Shown here one piece after another: positions 11,842-23,520 of a stretch of DNA of 64,000 nucleotides. A model generated the notes under the pieces. It saw only the letters and a list, made by a program, of their open reading frames with translations. It was not told where the DNA came from and searched no databases. Where the stretch lies: positions 21,710,001-21,774,000 of the forward strand of contig NC_083379.1 of assembly GCF_031755915.1 (NCBI RefSeq), given 5' to 3'. A program made the position numbers and the translations under genes. The first letter of the stretch is position 1; the number at the start of each line of letters is the position of its first letter. This DNA is from Ziziphus jujuba (Eukaryota; Streptophyta; Magnoliopsida; Rosales; Rhamnaceae).

Positions 11842-13613
11842 TCACTTCTTTGTCTGGAAAAAGGTAACAGTACCTCAAATGTTATTTGGAAATATATAAA
11901 TATAAATACATATATACATATTATACATATATGGGTTTTTTTTAAAAAAAAATAAATAAATTTATACATGTATGTATTATGTTCGTTAAGAATAAATTGT
12001 TACCTTAGAGGAGTTATTCTTGGAGGCAAAACACTGTTCATCTTCAAGATACGGTGCCGAATGAAGATCATGCTTTATCAGTGGAAGCCTTGCCGGAATA
12101 TAATCCTCATCGCTGTCATAGTATTTTGTTGGCCCTATAGACTTCAGTACCATGGCAACTAAGATTGAGAGTCCCTGCGGATTTTTATGGCCATTTTAGG
12201 AATACAGTTCTGTAATCCTTGTAAAACCAGTTTAGAATTTCGATTAATTTGAGTAAAGAAAATAAAGAAAAGTTACTACCTGTGCTAAGACAATCAATAA
12301 GCCTATCCATTTAAATATATCAAAGTTTGACTTCACAAAATCTTTGAAGTCATTGAACCTACCAGTAGGATCGTTTGGTAAATCCTGAAAAGTGACAAAA
12401 AAAAAAGTTAAATATGAAATAAGGAAGAAAGAAAATGGGAAGAAGATAAGGAACTGCCAAAATGATACATATATATACCTTCTCCCAGTCAGAATTGAGG
12501 AAAATATCTGCTGCAATTGCAGTCTCCAGTAAAAGAAGTGTAAATATAATCACCATATACTAGGTGGGTCAAGGTTGAGAAATACTCGAGAGTTAAGAAA
12601 TAGGGCATTGTATTCATGGCTTTGAATATGAGATTTTTCTGGGCCTATACGTTTTGGTAATTGAAAGTTTCTGCTTTTATGCTCAGGCCCAAAAAGAAAG
12701 AGGATAAAATTTTCTTCTTCTCATATTGATTTTGGGCAAAAAAAGAAGGATTACAAAGATTTGAGGATTTGGGTTTGGCAAGTGAAAATGATAAAATAAA
12801 TGTTTCCAGTGTTTTCAGGAAATGAGAAACAGACAAATGAAAGGCTGGAAACATTGTCAATAAGCACCAACTCTTGACTAAAATTTTGTTCTGAAAAACT
12901 TCTCTTGGCAAAATAACATATGGGTTTTTTGTTACAAGTGTAGAATAGTGCTGATAATAAAATGACATTATATTGAAGGGGGGAAAAAGCAAAAGGATAC
13001 ACAAGAGAGACAACAACCATTTGCAACCCCTGCAGCTACATGGCCCAGACAAGTTATTGCACACAAAGTAACACCAGCTCCTATGAAAGTGTATATAAAC
13101 CTGAAATTTGTAATTATACGAGAATGACATTAACACTAGTTCTACTATAAGTTGAGATAGATATTTTTGCAGCCTAAATAGAGAGGACCAAATTATCATC
13201 ATCCATAATTTCCTTGACTGATTAATAAAACCAAATGGAAGAATCTGAGTTGACCTGCTTTCATTTTAGTGGATTTGGTTTTTTTTAGTTATGAGCAAGT
13301 AATACTAGAATTTTGCTGCAAGGACTGTACAAATTGCTGCAACTAAGCTGATATGGAAGAAAAATCAAAGGTTGGAATCGACTGGCAAGCAGAAGCAGAA
13401 CTAATGAACAGGGTTTCTAAGAAAGAAGAGGTAAGCAACTTACCATGGAGCAGTAGATTTAAAGTCAAACGATGAACCTTCCTCCTCCATGTCCCTCTGC
13501 CAAACTCTGATCATCCAAAGGCCATATAGAGTCATTGCAATTCCAACGATCCCCAAACTTGAATTCACAACTTTAAGAAATGACTGCATGCAAGTTCTTG
13601 CTACGCTGCTCAT
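11842..13613 (-). CDS. TET19: Tetraspanin, TET19-like (TOM2A-related group)
   Basis: A minus-strand gene encodes a four-pass membrane protein of the plant tetraspanin TET18/19/TOM2A branch, which organises membrane microdomains. Exons: 13444-13613, 13001-13100, 12479-12559, 12280-12384, 12004-12174, and a proposed tiny last exon 11842-11853 (phase-compatible, pyrimidine-rich acceptor). This gives about 212 aa. Visible features are an N-terminal membrane span with [19 protein letters not shown] (about 21-39), a second span with [20 protein letters not shown], the GCC motif in VANGCCLSC (about 84-90), a third span ([20 protein letters not shown]), the loop [10 protein letters not shown] typical of this branch, a fourth span, and the acidic YYDSDEDY cytosolic tail. 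If the last intron is not removed, translation ends six codons after 12004 (stop at 11986-11988). It lies tail-to-tail with the desaturase. Confidence 0.82.
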
Positions 13614-14151
13614 TGTGGTAACTGCGAGTTTTTAGTTTCAAAACACTCGGAAGAAAGTGAAAATGAAACCCACCCAAGATTACTCCGGACTCTCAAATAT
13701 GAAGACTTATTAGCCTTACTCAAAACTTAGACGGCAATGGCAATGATAAGGGGTTTAAACTGAAGATTATAATTGTTTTCTAGACTTTATGTTTGAAGAA
13801 TAAATGTATGGCAGGCTTTGCCTAAGGCTGTGGCAGAATTTGGGCAGTGTGGCAGTTGAGTGCGTTTACACGCCTTTCTTATTTATTTATTTATTTATTT
13901 TATTTTTTTTGTAACATATAAATGTTTCTCTTGTTAGGTAAGAAAACCCACGTAAGGAAGGTTTTGAAGTCCCCAGTAATTTGGTACGCTAACATGTATT
14001 AACGATTGAGAAGTAGGAACTTTCTTAGAAACTGGTTGGTTTATCTTTTGCTCCCTTGAAGGAAGCCGGTTTGTCTTTTGTTCCCTGGGAAAAATTGGGG
14101 TTTTGACATTTGAAGAAATGAAAAAAGATCATTCGAAAATGCCAAACAGCA
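13614..14151 (-). promoter_or_regulatory. Upstream region of the tetraspanin gene
   Basis: This gene-free gap between the tetraspanin start and the tRNA should contain the tetraspanin promoter and 5' UTR, read leftward. It contains an (ATTT)n tract at 13878-13898. I could not pick a single TATA box. Confidence 0.3.
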
Positions 14152-14224
14152 GTTGCTGTGGTGTAGTGGTTATCACGTTAGTCTTACACACTAAAGGTCC
14201 CCAGTTCGATCCTGGGCAGCAACA
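14152..14224 (+). tRNA. tRNA-Val (anticodon TAC)
   Basis: A complete 73-nt cloverleaf can be folded. The acceptor stem GTTGCTG pairs with CAGCAAC (14152-14158 with 14217-14223), followed by discriminator A at 14224. The D arm contains GTAGTGGTTATC. The anticodon stem TTAGT/ACTAA encloses loop CTTACAC, giving anticodon TAC, which reads GUA valine. The T arm has GTTCGATCC, also the B box; the A box lies at the D arm. There is no intron. It decodes valine and is transcribed by RNA polymerase III. Confidence 0.95.
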
Positions 14225-14238
14225 GATTCCTTTCATAA

Positions 14239-14244
14239 TTTTTT
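14239..14244 (+). terminator. RNA polymerase III terminator of tRNA-Val
   Basis: A run of six T residues lies 15 bases past the tRNA 3' end, as expected for Pol III termination. Confidence 0.75.
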
Positions 14245-14779
14245 AATAAATTAACAAACTCATATTTGAAAACCAACTTTTTCCACCACTCACCTTTATC
14301 TTCGTTCTTGCACATAATGTTCCATTAGCAATATTTCCAGAAAATAACACTAGCCAAGGCATTATAAAAGCACTGGATTATGCCAATCAAACCCATTCTA
14401 ATAAATTTATTATATGCAAAATTAGAATTTCCACAATCAATAAATATGTCCATTACAACTCACAGGAGGCGGAGCCTTCATCTTTCTCTACAATTTTCTT
14501 TTGATATTAAGTACATTCATTTTCTTGTAATATCTTGAGATGGAATTTAGGCTGAAAAAATTTAGATACGATATTCCTACAAACTCAAATTGTTGTCCTG
14601 CAATCCATACTACAGAGCTATCCATCTCATTCAGTGTAAACCTTTCACATCTTTTCCGGAGATCAATATCTCAATTTTGTAGCATTTTTCGTCAACCCAA
14701 GGTACAAAATGACACTCATGTTGAACTAAGCATTTTTTCTAGGGCACAAAGCTTCATTACAAATCTCAAACAAATGAGA

Positions 14780-14861
14780 GTATCTGGCATACTACTTTTG
14801 ACAGCCAAGAAAATCCCACAGTATCTGGCACACTACTTTTGACCGCGAAGAAAATCCCGCA
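14780..14861. repeat. 41-bp tandem duplication across the TFB2 stop codon
   Basis: The unit starting GTATCTGGCA at 14780 is repeated from 14821; both hold ACTACTTTTGAC and AAGAAAATCCC. The right-hand copy contains the last TFB2 codons and the stop (14833-14835, minus strand). The left-hand copy falls in its 3' UTR. The period of 41 is not a multiple of three. Confidence 0.85.
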
Positions 14862-17800
14862 TGTGCATGTGGATTTCTGCCTTGACCACCAGACGCTTCT
14901 TCTTTGAATCCTCCCACAACAACCCATTCCATTCACGGGCAAAGTCGCAAGCAGCCTCAAAGACCTCCTGTTAGACAGGGGAGAGGTCTCAGACAAAACC
15001 TTAACTTGATGATTAAAAAAAAAAAAGCAGAATATATCACTTCGCAAGTTGGATTCTCACCTTGCTAGGAAATTCATCATAATGATGGGCAGGAGTCATC
15101 TCAATCCTGTTAAGGTCTGACTCCCATAGCCTAATCTGTCGCATCGTAGGGCATCCCAAAACATCAGAAAAGAAGTGTGACGTTGCAATCGGTGAAAGCA
15201 TTACAATCCAAAAAGTGTTGGACAATCCACAGATACAGAAACAAGCAAACAGAACCATAGGAGCTGATGCCTACACAGAATATAGAGAAGAATCCAGACC
15301 TGATCGGTAACATTCTCGGGTACAGATGGTATTCTTTCTGCAACACGAGGATGTGCATTCTGCTGAATAAAAGAGATTATCTGCAATTACAAATTTTCAT
15401 AAGATAAGCAATATTGCAGAAAAGAAATTTAGGCATACTGCTATTAATGAAAATAATGAAGAATATATAAACCAAACACATAAACACAACCAGAAAGCAA
15501 TAGCTACCTGCTCTGCTGTTATGCCATTTTCAAATGCAGTATACAAGCTTTCCTTTGTTATTGCTCCAACTATAAGGTTTGGAAGTTGATACTCTATCCT
15601 GCATATAGACGAATAAAGACAAGTCCTCAAATAAACAAGCAACATGATAAGAAATGCATTCCAAGTTGAAAAAGAGAATTTAGTGAAATTTTACAGAATG
15701 TAAATACTGATGATAAGCAATGATAAAATGGGAGGTCTAATTGATAGTTCAAACAAAAATGTAAATGTAATAAAATAAATTAGATCATTGGTTTATGGAG
15801 TAGGGAGAGAAAAATAATAATAATAATAATAATAAATAAATAAATAAAATAAACCTCTTTATGCCATGATAATTTTTCAATTGTTTAACAAACACTTAAG
15901 CTCTTCTAAACATCTAAATTATGCCTCAAAGCATTCCAAGAAAGATGACGTTCTAGCTAACAAAAAGGTATGAAAGGCTATTTCTTGTTTGGTATTCGAT
16001 AACCTACACTAAGAGACTTGAAAGTTTAGCCTTCAAAATAACCTAATTCAATTTTATAAAGCAAGCACTAAGAATAAAGCTGCTTCCAACAGAATTATTT
16101 ACTGCAACCATATTGCTTCGATATGGCTAACCAAAAAGATTGTCTAGAGCTAACATAACCCACAAAGGTTAGGACTGAGAGTTTAACATGCAGACTTGCT
16201 TTACAACCATTGGATTATCTCAATCAGACTTCATCTTTTAATGACTGCTATTGAGCTAATCCAAAGGCCATCAAGCAAATCCACACTTAAAAAACTTGAA
16301 GGCTGTCCTCAGCAGCGACTCACTTATGTACATGTGCTAACAAAAATAAAATTGTAAACTAGAAGTGTGTTTGACCAAAAATAACACCACCTGGAAAAAT
16401 TGAGCCTTCTACATCTCCTTCTTCATAAAATAACCATCATTCTTATAATTATCAGTGACATAGAATAAAAATTTAAAAAGTTTGTGTTCTCTCCAAGGTT
16501 TTATTCTTGAATTACATGCTAAATATCTACAAGAGTCTCAATTAACAATGTATACTTAATTCACCTGCCTAGTGATGAAACGAAAACATAAGAGAGAGAG
16601 AGAGAGAGAGGGGAAAAAAAAAAAAAAAAAAAAAAGAAAAAAGAAGAAGAAAACAAGACAATACATCAAAGTTACTGGTTGGCACACCTTGAGAAAAGAC
16701 GTAAAATTTCACAATGCAGTTTAGAAGTTGAGTAGGCGTACATCCTAAAATTTGTTTCCACCACCACAAACCCCTGTAAAGAGAAAAATGAGAAATGAAA
16801 TTCTTAATTACCTAAGAATTCCATGAATGACCAGCTAGCTTTCTTAACAAAAAATGAACCAAATTGGTGACACAGAAAATATTGTTCCAAGCTGAACAAG
16901 TGGAAGAATTATAATATCCAAATTCCTGACAGATTGTTAATTAAGGTTGTATTTGGCTTCATATTTGTTAAATGCACTTTTGTTTTCTAAAATCTAAAGA
17001 GCAAATCAACCGAACGAATATTAAGTTAACCTTAAAAATAAACTGTGCACAACCCAAAAATTGTCACCAAAAGCATGTTAACTAAACTACTTATCTGTAT
17101 TTTTATAGTTTTTGGAAACTATACAAAACAAGTATCAACATTTTCAAGTTTAAAAACAAATTTTGAATCATATACCAAACTCATTTCTGAAATGTATAAG
17201 TTATTGTAGTAAAAGTTTTTTGAATCCAAAGAAAATTGTTGAAGGCAAAACTTTTAACCACCTGTTTTCTTGATGATGAATCTGCTAAGCTCACGGAAAG
17301 ATTTGTGGCTAATTTAGTAGGTATAAACCAACTCTCCTTCCTACCCTGAGCAAATAAAAAAAAATCAAACTTCGGTAAAGCATGGTTAAACTATCATGTG
17401 GAAAACTATTAGCATATTCTAAAGATCAGACAAAATGGAATTACCTGCTGAAGCTTGACTAATCCCAAGTCTGAAAGGTCCTTTATCGTATTGCTCTGAA
17501 CATCGGTCAATGTATTCATATTATAGGCCTAAAAGCATGAAAAAAAAGTCCAAAGTTTAAACAAATCTATGCTGGAACTACCGAGAGAAAACAGAAATGG
17601 TTAGAATCAAGAAAGCAAGAAACAGAAACCAATAAACTAGAAAACCAAGAAACCAAACCAAGAGCAAAGAAACCAAGAAACCCAGAAAGAACCAAGAAAC
17701 CAGGTACCAAGAACCAAGAAACCAAGAAACCAAGAAACCAGAAACCAAGAAAACCAAGAATCCAAGAACCAAGAACCAAGAACCAAGAACCAAGAAACAA

Positions 17801-20800
17801 TGAACCAAGAACCCAAAACCAAGAACCCAAGAAGAACCAAGAACCAAGAAACCAAGAAACCAAGAAACCAAGAAACAGGAACCAAGAAACCAAGGAAAAG
17901 AACCAAGAACAACCAAGAAAGCAAGAACCAAGAACCAAGAACCAGGAACCCACCAGGAAAGGAACAAGAACCAAGAACCAAGAACCCACCAAGAAAGAAC
18001 CAAGAACCAAGGAAGCCAAGAAAGAACCAAGAAACCAAATATCCAACTCAAGAAACTGAGAACCCAGAACCGAGAACCAAGAAAGAACCAAGAAACCAAG
18101 AACCAAGAAATCAAGAACAAAGAACAAAGAACCAAGAACCCGAACCCGGAAACCAAGAAACTAAGAACCAAGAAACCAAGAACCAAGAACCAACCAAGAA
18201 ACCAAGAAATCAATAAACCAAGAAAGAACCAAAGAAACCAGAAACCAAGAACCACCAAGAACCAAGAATCAAGAACCAAAAAACCAAAAACCAAGACAAA
18301 AGAAACCAAGAAACCAAGAACCAAGAACTAAGAAACCAATAAACCAAGAATCAAGAACCAAGGAAACCAAGAATCCAAAAAACCAGAAACCAAGAACCAA
18401 GAACCAAGAAACCAAGAACCAAAAAACCAAGAACCAAGCCAAGCACCAAGAAACCAAGAACCAAGAACCCAAGAACCCAAGAACCCAAGAAACAAGAACC
18501 AAGAACACAAGAACCAAGAACCAAGAACCAAGAACCCAAGAACCAAGAACGAAGAACCAAGAACCCAAGAACCAAGAACCAAGAACCAAGAACCCAAGAA
18601 CCAAGAACCAAGAAAACAAGAACCCAAGAAACCAAGAACCCAAAACCAAGAAACAAGAAACATGAAACAACCAAGGAACCAAACCAAGCAAGAACAAGAC
18701 CGAGAACCAAGAACAAGAATTCAAGAACCAAACAAGACCAAGAACCAAGAAAACCACAAAGAACCAAGAACCAAGAAAACCACAAAGAACCAAGAACCAA
18801 GAAAACCAAAAACCAAGAAAGAAAAGAACAAAAAGGAAAATTTGAACTATATAAAATGTTAAAATGAATCATTTTGTAACTTAAGCGTGGCAAACAAACA
18901 ATATGCAGCTCAAACAATACATAAATGCAATTGTAATGTTCAGGAAGAGAACAGTTTTATAACAAACACTACATAACTCATACCTCGCCTGTCACATGAA
19001 AGCTAAGCTCTAGAAGGAATGAAATTAAATCTGCGGGATCTACACCTCTCTCCTGATCCAAGAAAATAGCATCCACATAGAAGATATTAGTAATGAACAG
19101 CAGGTAACAGGTTAGAGTGACAGTCTCCTCTTGGCGAAAATGGATATGATTCTGAATTATTTGGTCAACATTGAAGAATATACATAGAACAGAACGAAAA
19201 TTATTGTTAAAAAATTCAATGTGACACAACATTCGATTATGAAAAGATATATGCAGAAAATATTCCACAAAACATAGAGGAAACTTATATAAGTACTACC
19301 AACAAAAAGACCACTGGTTTTCAACAGCAACAAGGGTGAAATTCTGGAGAAAGAACCAGCCGTAAATAATATGAGTTCATACCTCAGAGTTAGAGATATA
19401 TTCTCTGATGATATACCAAAGTTGTGCATTTGTATCCATCAGCTGTGGTTTGCAGAGACAAGAATGATAATCTAGTAAGAAACACCACAGGTAGGACTTA
19501 GGAGTGGCTCTAGAATTATGCATATACATACCAAGAACTGGAAACCACTTTCTGTTAATCGTGGAGCTTCTTTCTCCCTGTACAAACAGCAAAAGAAAAG
19601 GATATTAAATATGGGATACAATACTCTCAACATCCTTCTGTGTATTCAAAGGAAAGAGAGGTTTCTTCATCTTCAAACCTTTGACTCAAAAGTCCCCGCT
19701 GGAAAATTTTCATCATAGAAGAGCTTATGTTTGTTGGCTTTTCAGCTTGAGATGAGTTAATAAGTTGCAGCAAGAAGCACTGGTTTAACATGACAGCAAG
19801 TCATTAGAAAGAGTGACCTAAATCATGAAATGAAAAAATGGCAGTTTAAAAGCTTGTCAACCAACAATGCAATATAAATAGGCCACCATCGCAGCTAAGA
19901 ACCAAACTGAGATATCCTCAAACATGGACAAATGAAGTAGGCAATGAAAACAAAAATGAGCTTCACACCTCCCACTTCTCCAGGGCAAAAGCCTCAAGAT
20001 CCTCCAAGCTCGGAAGCCGTGCTGTAACATTGGGAGGCATTGGCTCTCTTGGCAAAACTTCACTGCATTATTAGAAAAACCTATGGTCACAAACCCAGAA
20101 TTAATTTCACTGAAACAACATGTCTTGAAATAATGATTTGAAATACCACAACACAAACATCACTTTGTATAGGATCATCAGCTTCGCTTTATTTAGTTCA
20201 TACAGAGAATGAATTAATAGGCTTTGGGCAAGTCAATTACACTTGTATAAAACCATTAAAGGATAAGAATGTGGAAGCAATACATGAGGAGAAGAGTAGA
20301 TTAAAATCAAACCATCAGCTGGTAACTGCACATTATTTTGAGTACTCTTTTTCTCTTATTTTTAGGGGGAAGGGCAGGTTCAAGGGGAAAGAAGTGAAAA
20401 AGAGAAAAACTAGAAGAGTTGATTCAGATTCTGCACCTTCTACACAAGTCATATTATAGATAACAATAAGCAGGGAAAACATATCATAGTTTTTTACAAC
20501 TACTTTGACTGCAAGGACCACACTCAAGATAAAGCCCAAAATAGAATGCACTCATTTGACTGAAATTTTATTTTATTTTTTTTAAAGATGACAACATAAA
20601 ACAAAAAACTTACCCACATGTTAGAAGCTTCTGGAGGTTAGCCTGTAATACAGGATTTAATCTGTAAGTTGTTTCCCTTTTCCTGCCAAAAACAGAAAGA
20701 GGGTTGGATCAAAACTCTACTTGAAATCCTTATTTGGATAATGAAACTCTTCCAAGCAAGCATACAAGATAAAGCATTCATATAGGTGTAATTTGTAAAT

Positions 20801-21948
20801 AAGATATTAAGATATGCAACTTACAAAAAGAGTATACGGTTTAATTGTTGAGAGGGCAGGGAAAAAGACATCAGGTAGGCTTAGAAGTTATACTTTTAGA
20901 ATCAGAAAATAAACTTGGAAAAAAAAGTAGTCCAAGATTTAAACTAGGATGGCATTTCTTGCAATAACATGACGTCTAACATGTGTCTTTACATAACAAC
21001 AATAACAACAATAATAATAATAAATAAATAAATATATAAAAAGCAGCCTTAAGCAAATCACAATGGCACCTAAATGCAATCAAACTAACAAGCTTCTAAG
21101 GTGTCATAATTCATTCCAAGAACCCTATGTCTCTCAAAAGAGTATAGAAAAGAACTCCACAATAAATGGGTGGTAATGTGCCAGAGTACTCCTCTTAATC
21201 TTTGATACCTTTGATTTAAACAAAAATGCACTCCAGTATAATATACACAATTGAAAAGGAAAAAAACTCCCAATTATTGGATTGACTTCATGAGCACACT
21301 ATTTCATTTTCCTTTTTTTTTTTTTCTGGTTTAAAAAAAAAAAATACTGTCTGTCTCACTCTTCCTACTATCAGAACAGATGTACAAAAAAAAATATATT
21401 ATAAAAAAAAAATAAAGGTCCTAGTCTTGGGAAATAACAAGAAAGGAAGCCTTACCTGTCAGCAGTTTCAGTAAACAATCTTAACTGAATTAACCGATCA
21501 ATTGCAACTTGATGCTTGGAGACCCCATCTGCAAGCACCCACTCCTGCATTGATGTGGCGCTTACTGGACCCTCAATGAATAACATTTGCAAAACGTATT
21601 TCTTGGCTAGAGGTGGCAGAGACCTAAGTACAAGATTTCATCGATGTAGAAAAAAATATATGCATATAAATTACAACAACAAAAACTATATTATTAAAAT
21701 TTAACCCATAAACAATGTAATAAAGAAAACCACCAAAAAAAAAAAAAAAAAAAAAAAAAGCTCTTATACCCAATACATCAAAAGTGAAAAAGCTTAGCTT
21801 TATATATAAATTGTATGTGAGAGGAAGAAGGGGACCTTAGAATGGCTTCGCAGATGAAAGCATTGGCGTAGAGCTTGTCAAGCTTCATGGCGGGCAAGGA
21901 GGCCACCATGTCCATGAAATTCTTAGCTATGATCTTCACCTGGGGCAT
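14833..21948 (-). CDS. TFB2: TFIIH core subunit p52 (TFB2 / GTF2H4 homologue)
   Basis: This gene encodes the p52/Tfb2 subunit of TFIIH, which anchors and stimulates the XPB helicase in RNA polymerase II initiation and nucleotide excision repair in the nucleus. Fifteen GT-AG exons (minus) keep one frame: 21836-21948, 21456-21623, 20614-20682, 19969-20062, 19679-19779, 19532-19577, 19383-19442, 18984-19052, 17445-17528, 17262-17345, 16688-16773, 15508-15598, 15300-15380, 15061-15135, 14833-14967. They yield 451 aa, the usual plant length. The start reads MPQVKIIAKNFMDMVASLPA. Family blocks include WVLADGVSKHQVAIDRL, LMDTNAQLWYIIREYI, DPADLISFLLELSFHV and the C-terminal HPRVAERIPSVPENVTDQIR region (Tfb2_C, which pairs with TTDA/p8). 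The intron between exons 8 and 9 contains a long AACCAAG-type minisatellite. No coding defect is visible. Confidence 0.95.
17605..18835. repeat. AACCAAG-type minisatellite in a TFB2 intron
   Basis: About 1.2 kb consists of degenerate 6-8 base units around AACCAAG / AACCAAGA, with variants AACCCAAG, AAACCAAG and AACAAG. The plus strand is almost free of T. Because few units contain stops, long meaningless open frames exist on both strands (Asn-Gln-Glu-Pro/Thr-Lys type on plus, Leu-Gly-Ser-Trp-Phe type on minus). It lies wholly within the TFB2 intron 17529-18983. On the transcribed (minus) sense the unit reads CTTGGTT, so the pre-mRNA has regularly spaced GG pairs. Confidence 0.95.
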
Positions 21949-23520
21949 TCTGATTGAAATCGAGTGTTTACCACTTTGCGTTCTAGGGTTCTACACAACA
22001 ATTTTTGCAGACTCCTGTATTTCTCTTGCAGTTGTATCAATAATCAGTGTCAGCGACGCGAACAACGACGCCGTATTAAGGTTTGCTCTGATCGACGTCA
22101 GGATTAGATTATTAGTCTGTAGGGATTCTCCTTCTTCTTCAGCTAAAAAGTTTTAGTCTCTTTAGATTTTCTCTCCATCCTTTGCTCTTTCAAACATCAG
22201 ATTTCGGAACTTCACTTTTGCTCGATTGCGCCCCAGTGCATTTTAACACACTGGATTACATTAAACTTGTAAAACTAACCCTTTTTTTTTTTTTTTTCTT
22301 TTGTAGTGAAACTTGTAAAAAAATAATAATAATAATAATAAATAAATCTTATCTTTAATATTTATATTTAAAAAAATATAAAATGTTTTATTGAAATAAT
22401 AAATAATAAATAAAAGAACATGGATATCTAACATATCAAATTCCAAAAAGTATGCTTTTAAGTTTTAACCTTTAAAGAAATAATAATAATAATAATTGTT
22501 AAAGCTTCAAGTCAAATTGGTATAACAATAATATTATATACCTTGAACCTTTTAAACTATTTTTATTCACATTGATGCAATGCCCCACCAGTCTATAACA
22601 TGAGGTGGGTACATTCATGTTTTAAAACCATACCTTTGACAGTGCGGATTCAATTCATAGCACAACCGTCCTAGTTTACTATATTCAACCTTTCATTACT
22701 TCATCTATTTAAGATGCTCGAATCTCCCATTTTAACATTAAACAAAACAAAACATAAAATAAAATAAAACACTTCAGTATAATGTCAATTTTCCTTTTTT
22801 TCCTGGGAAGCCCGGTTTCTTTTTTATGACTAATTATTATTTTTGTTGTTTGTTTTTTTTTTTAATGACAAAACCCCTTAAGACTTGCACATACCAAAAA
22901 ACAAAAAAAACAAAAAAAAAAAAAAGCAGGTTTAAGTTTTTATTCGGCAGTAGTAGTAGTAGTATTACAGGAGAATAAATCATGATTTTCTTCAGCAAAA
23001 AAAAAATAATAAAATAAAAAATAAATAAAAACAAAGAAAGAAAGAAAGAAAGATATCATGATTTATTCTGCATTGAAAAGATACAATGCTTAAAAAAAAG
23101 GAAAAGTTACATTCTAAGAAATATTCAATCAATTATCCTAGTGCTAAATGGGCCTTTTGGAAAGCTTTTCGCCACTAAATGATCAAAATTTTAAGGGAGT
23201 CCATTACAATCCCCCCAAGTCCGAGAGAAAAATCTATTTCCTTTTCTTGTAGGAAGCTGCAAAACTCTTGATTTTAGTTACTTCCTCTTCAACAAAACTG
23301 GAAGGGGACCAAAGTTTATAGTCCACTTCTCTGTGCTATCAAAACTCTAAATAGCCAGATCTCCAGCAATTCAAAGCTTGACGAACCCGAAGAAGAAACG
23401 TAAAAGCAAGCTTCTTTCCATTAAAAAAGGGAGCCTAAGATGAAAAAAACAACTGCAGGCCGTCTAGATGACTAAATTGATAAGGCATACATTTTGTTTT
23501 AAAATTTTGGATGGCTTTCA
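21949..23520. other. TFB2 upstream region and 3' flank of the CX3C gene
   Basis: This gap holds the TFB2 promoter and 5' UTR (next to 21948, read leftward) and, further right, the 3' UTR of the CX3C-protein gene. It is AT-rich with (AAT)n at 22324-22345 and 22479-22495, (TAG)n at 22950-22964 and (AAAG)n near 23035-23052. No gene is seen. Confidence 0.5.

Noticed and set aside
17605..18835. Possible interstitial telomere repeat
   Set aside because: The unit is AACCAAG with 6-8 base variation, not the plant telomere AAACCCT.
17567..18917. Several long open frames on both strands rich in Leu-Gly-Ser-Trp-Phe or Asn-Gln-Glu-Pro-Lys
   Set aside because: They come from the AACCAAG minisatellite, which has few stop triplets in any frame. 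They lie in a TFB2 intron and have no promoter or conserved domain.
21875..22156. Plus-strand open stretch of 93 codons over TFB2 exon 1
   Set aside because: It is antisense to the clearly coding TFB2 first exon and shows no family similarity.
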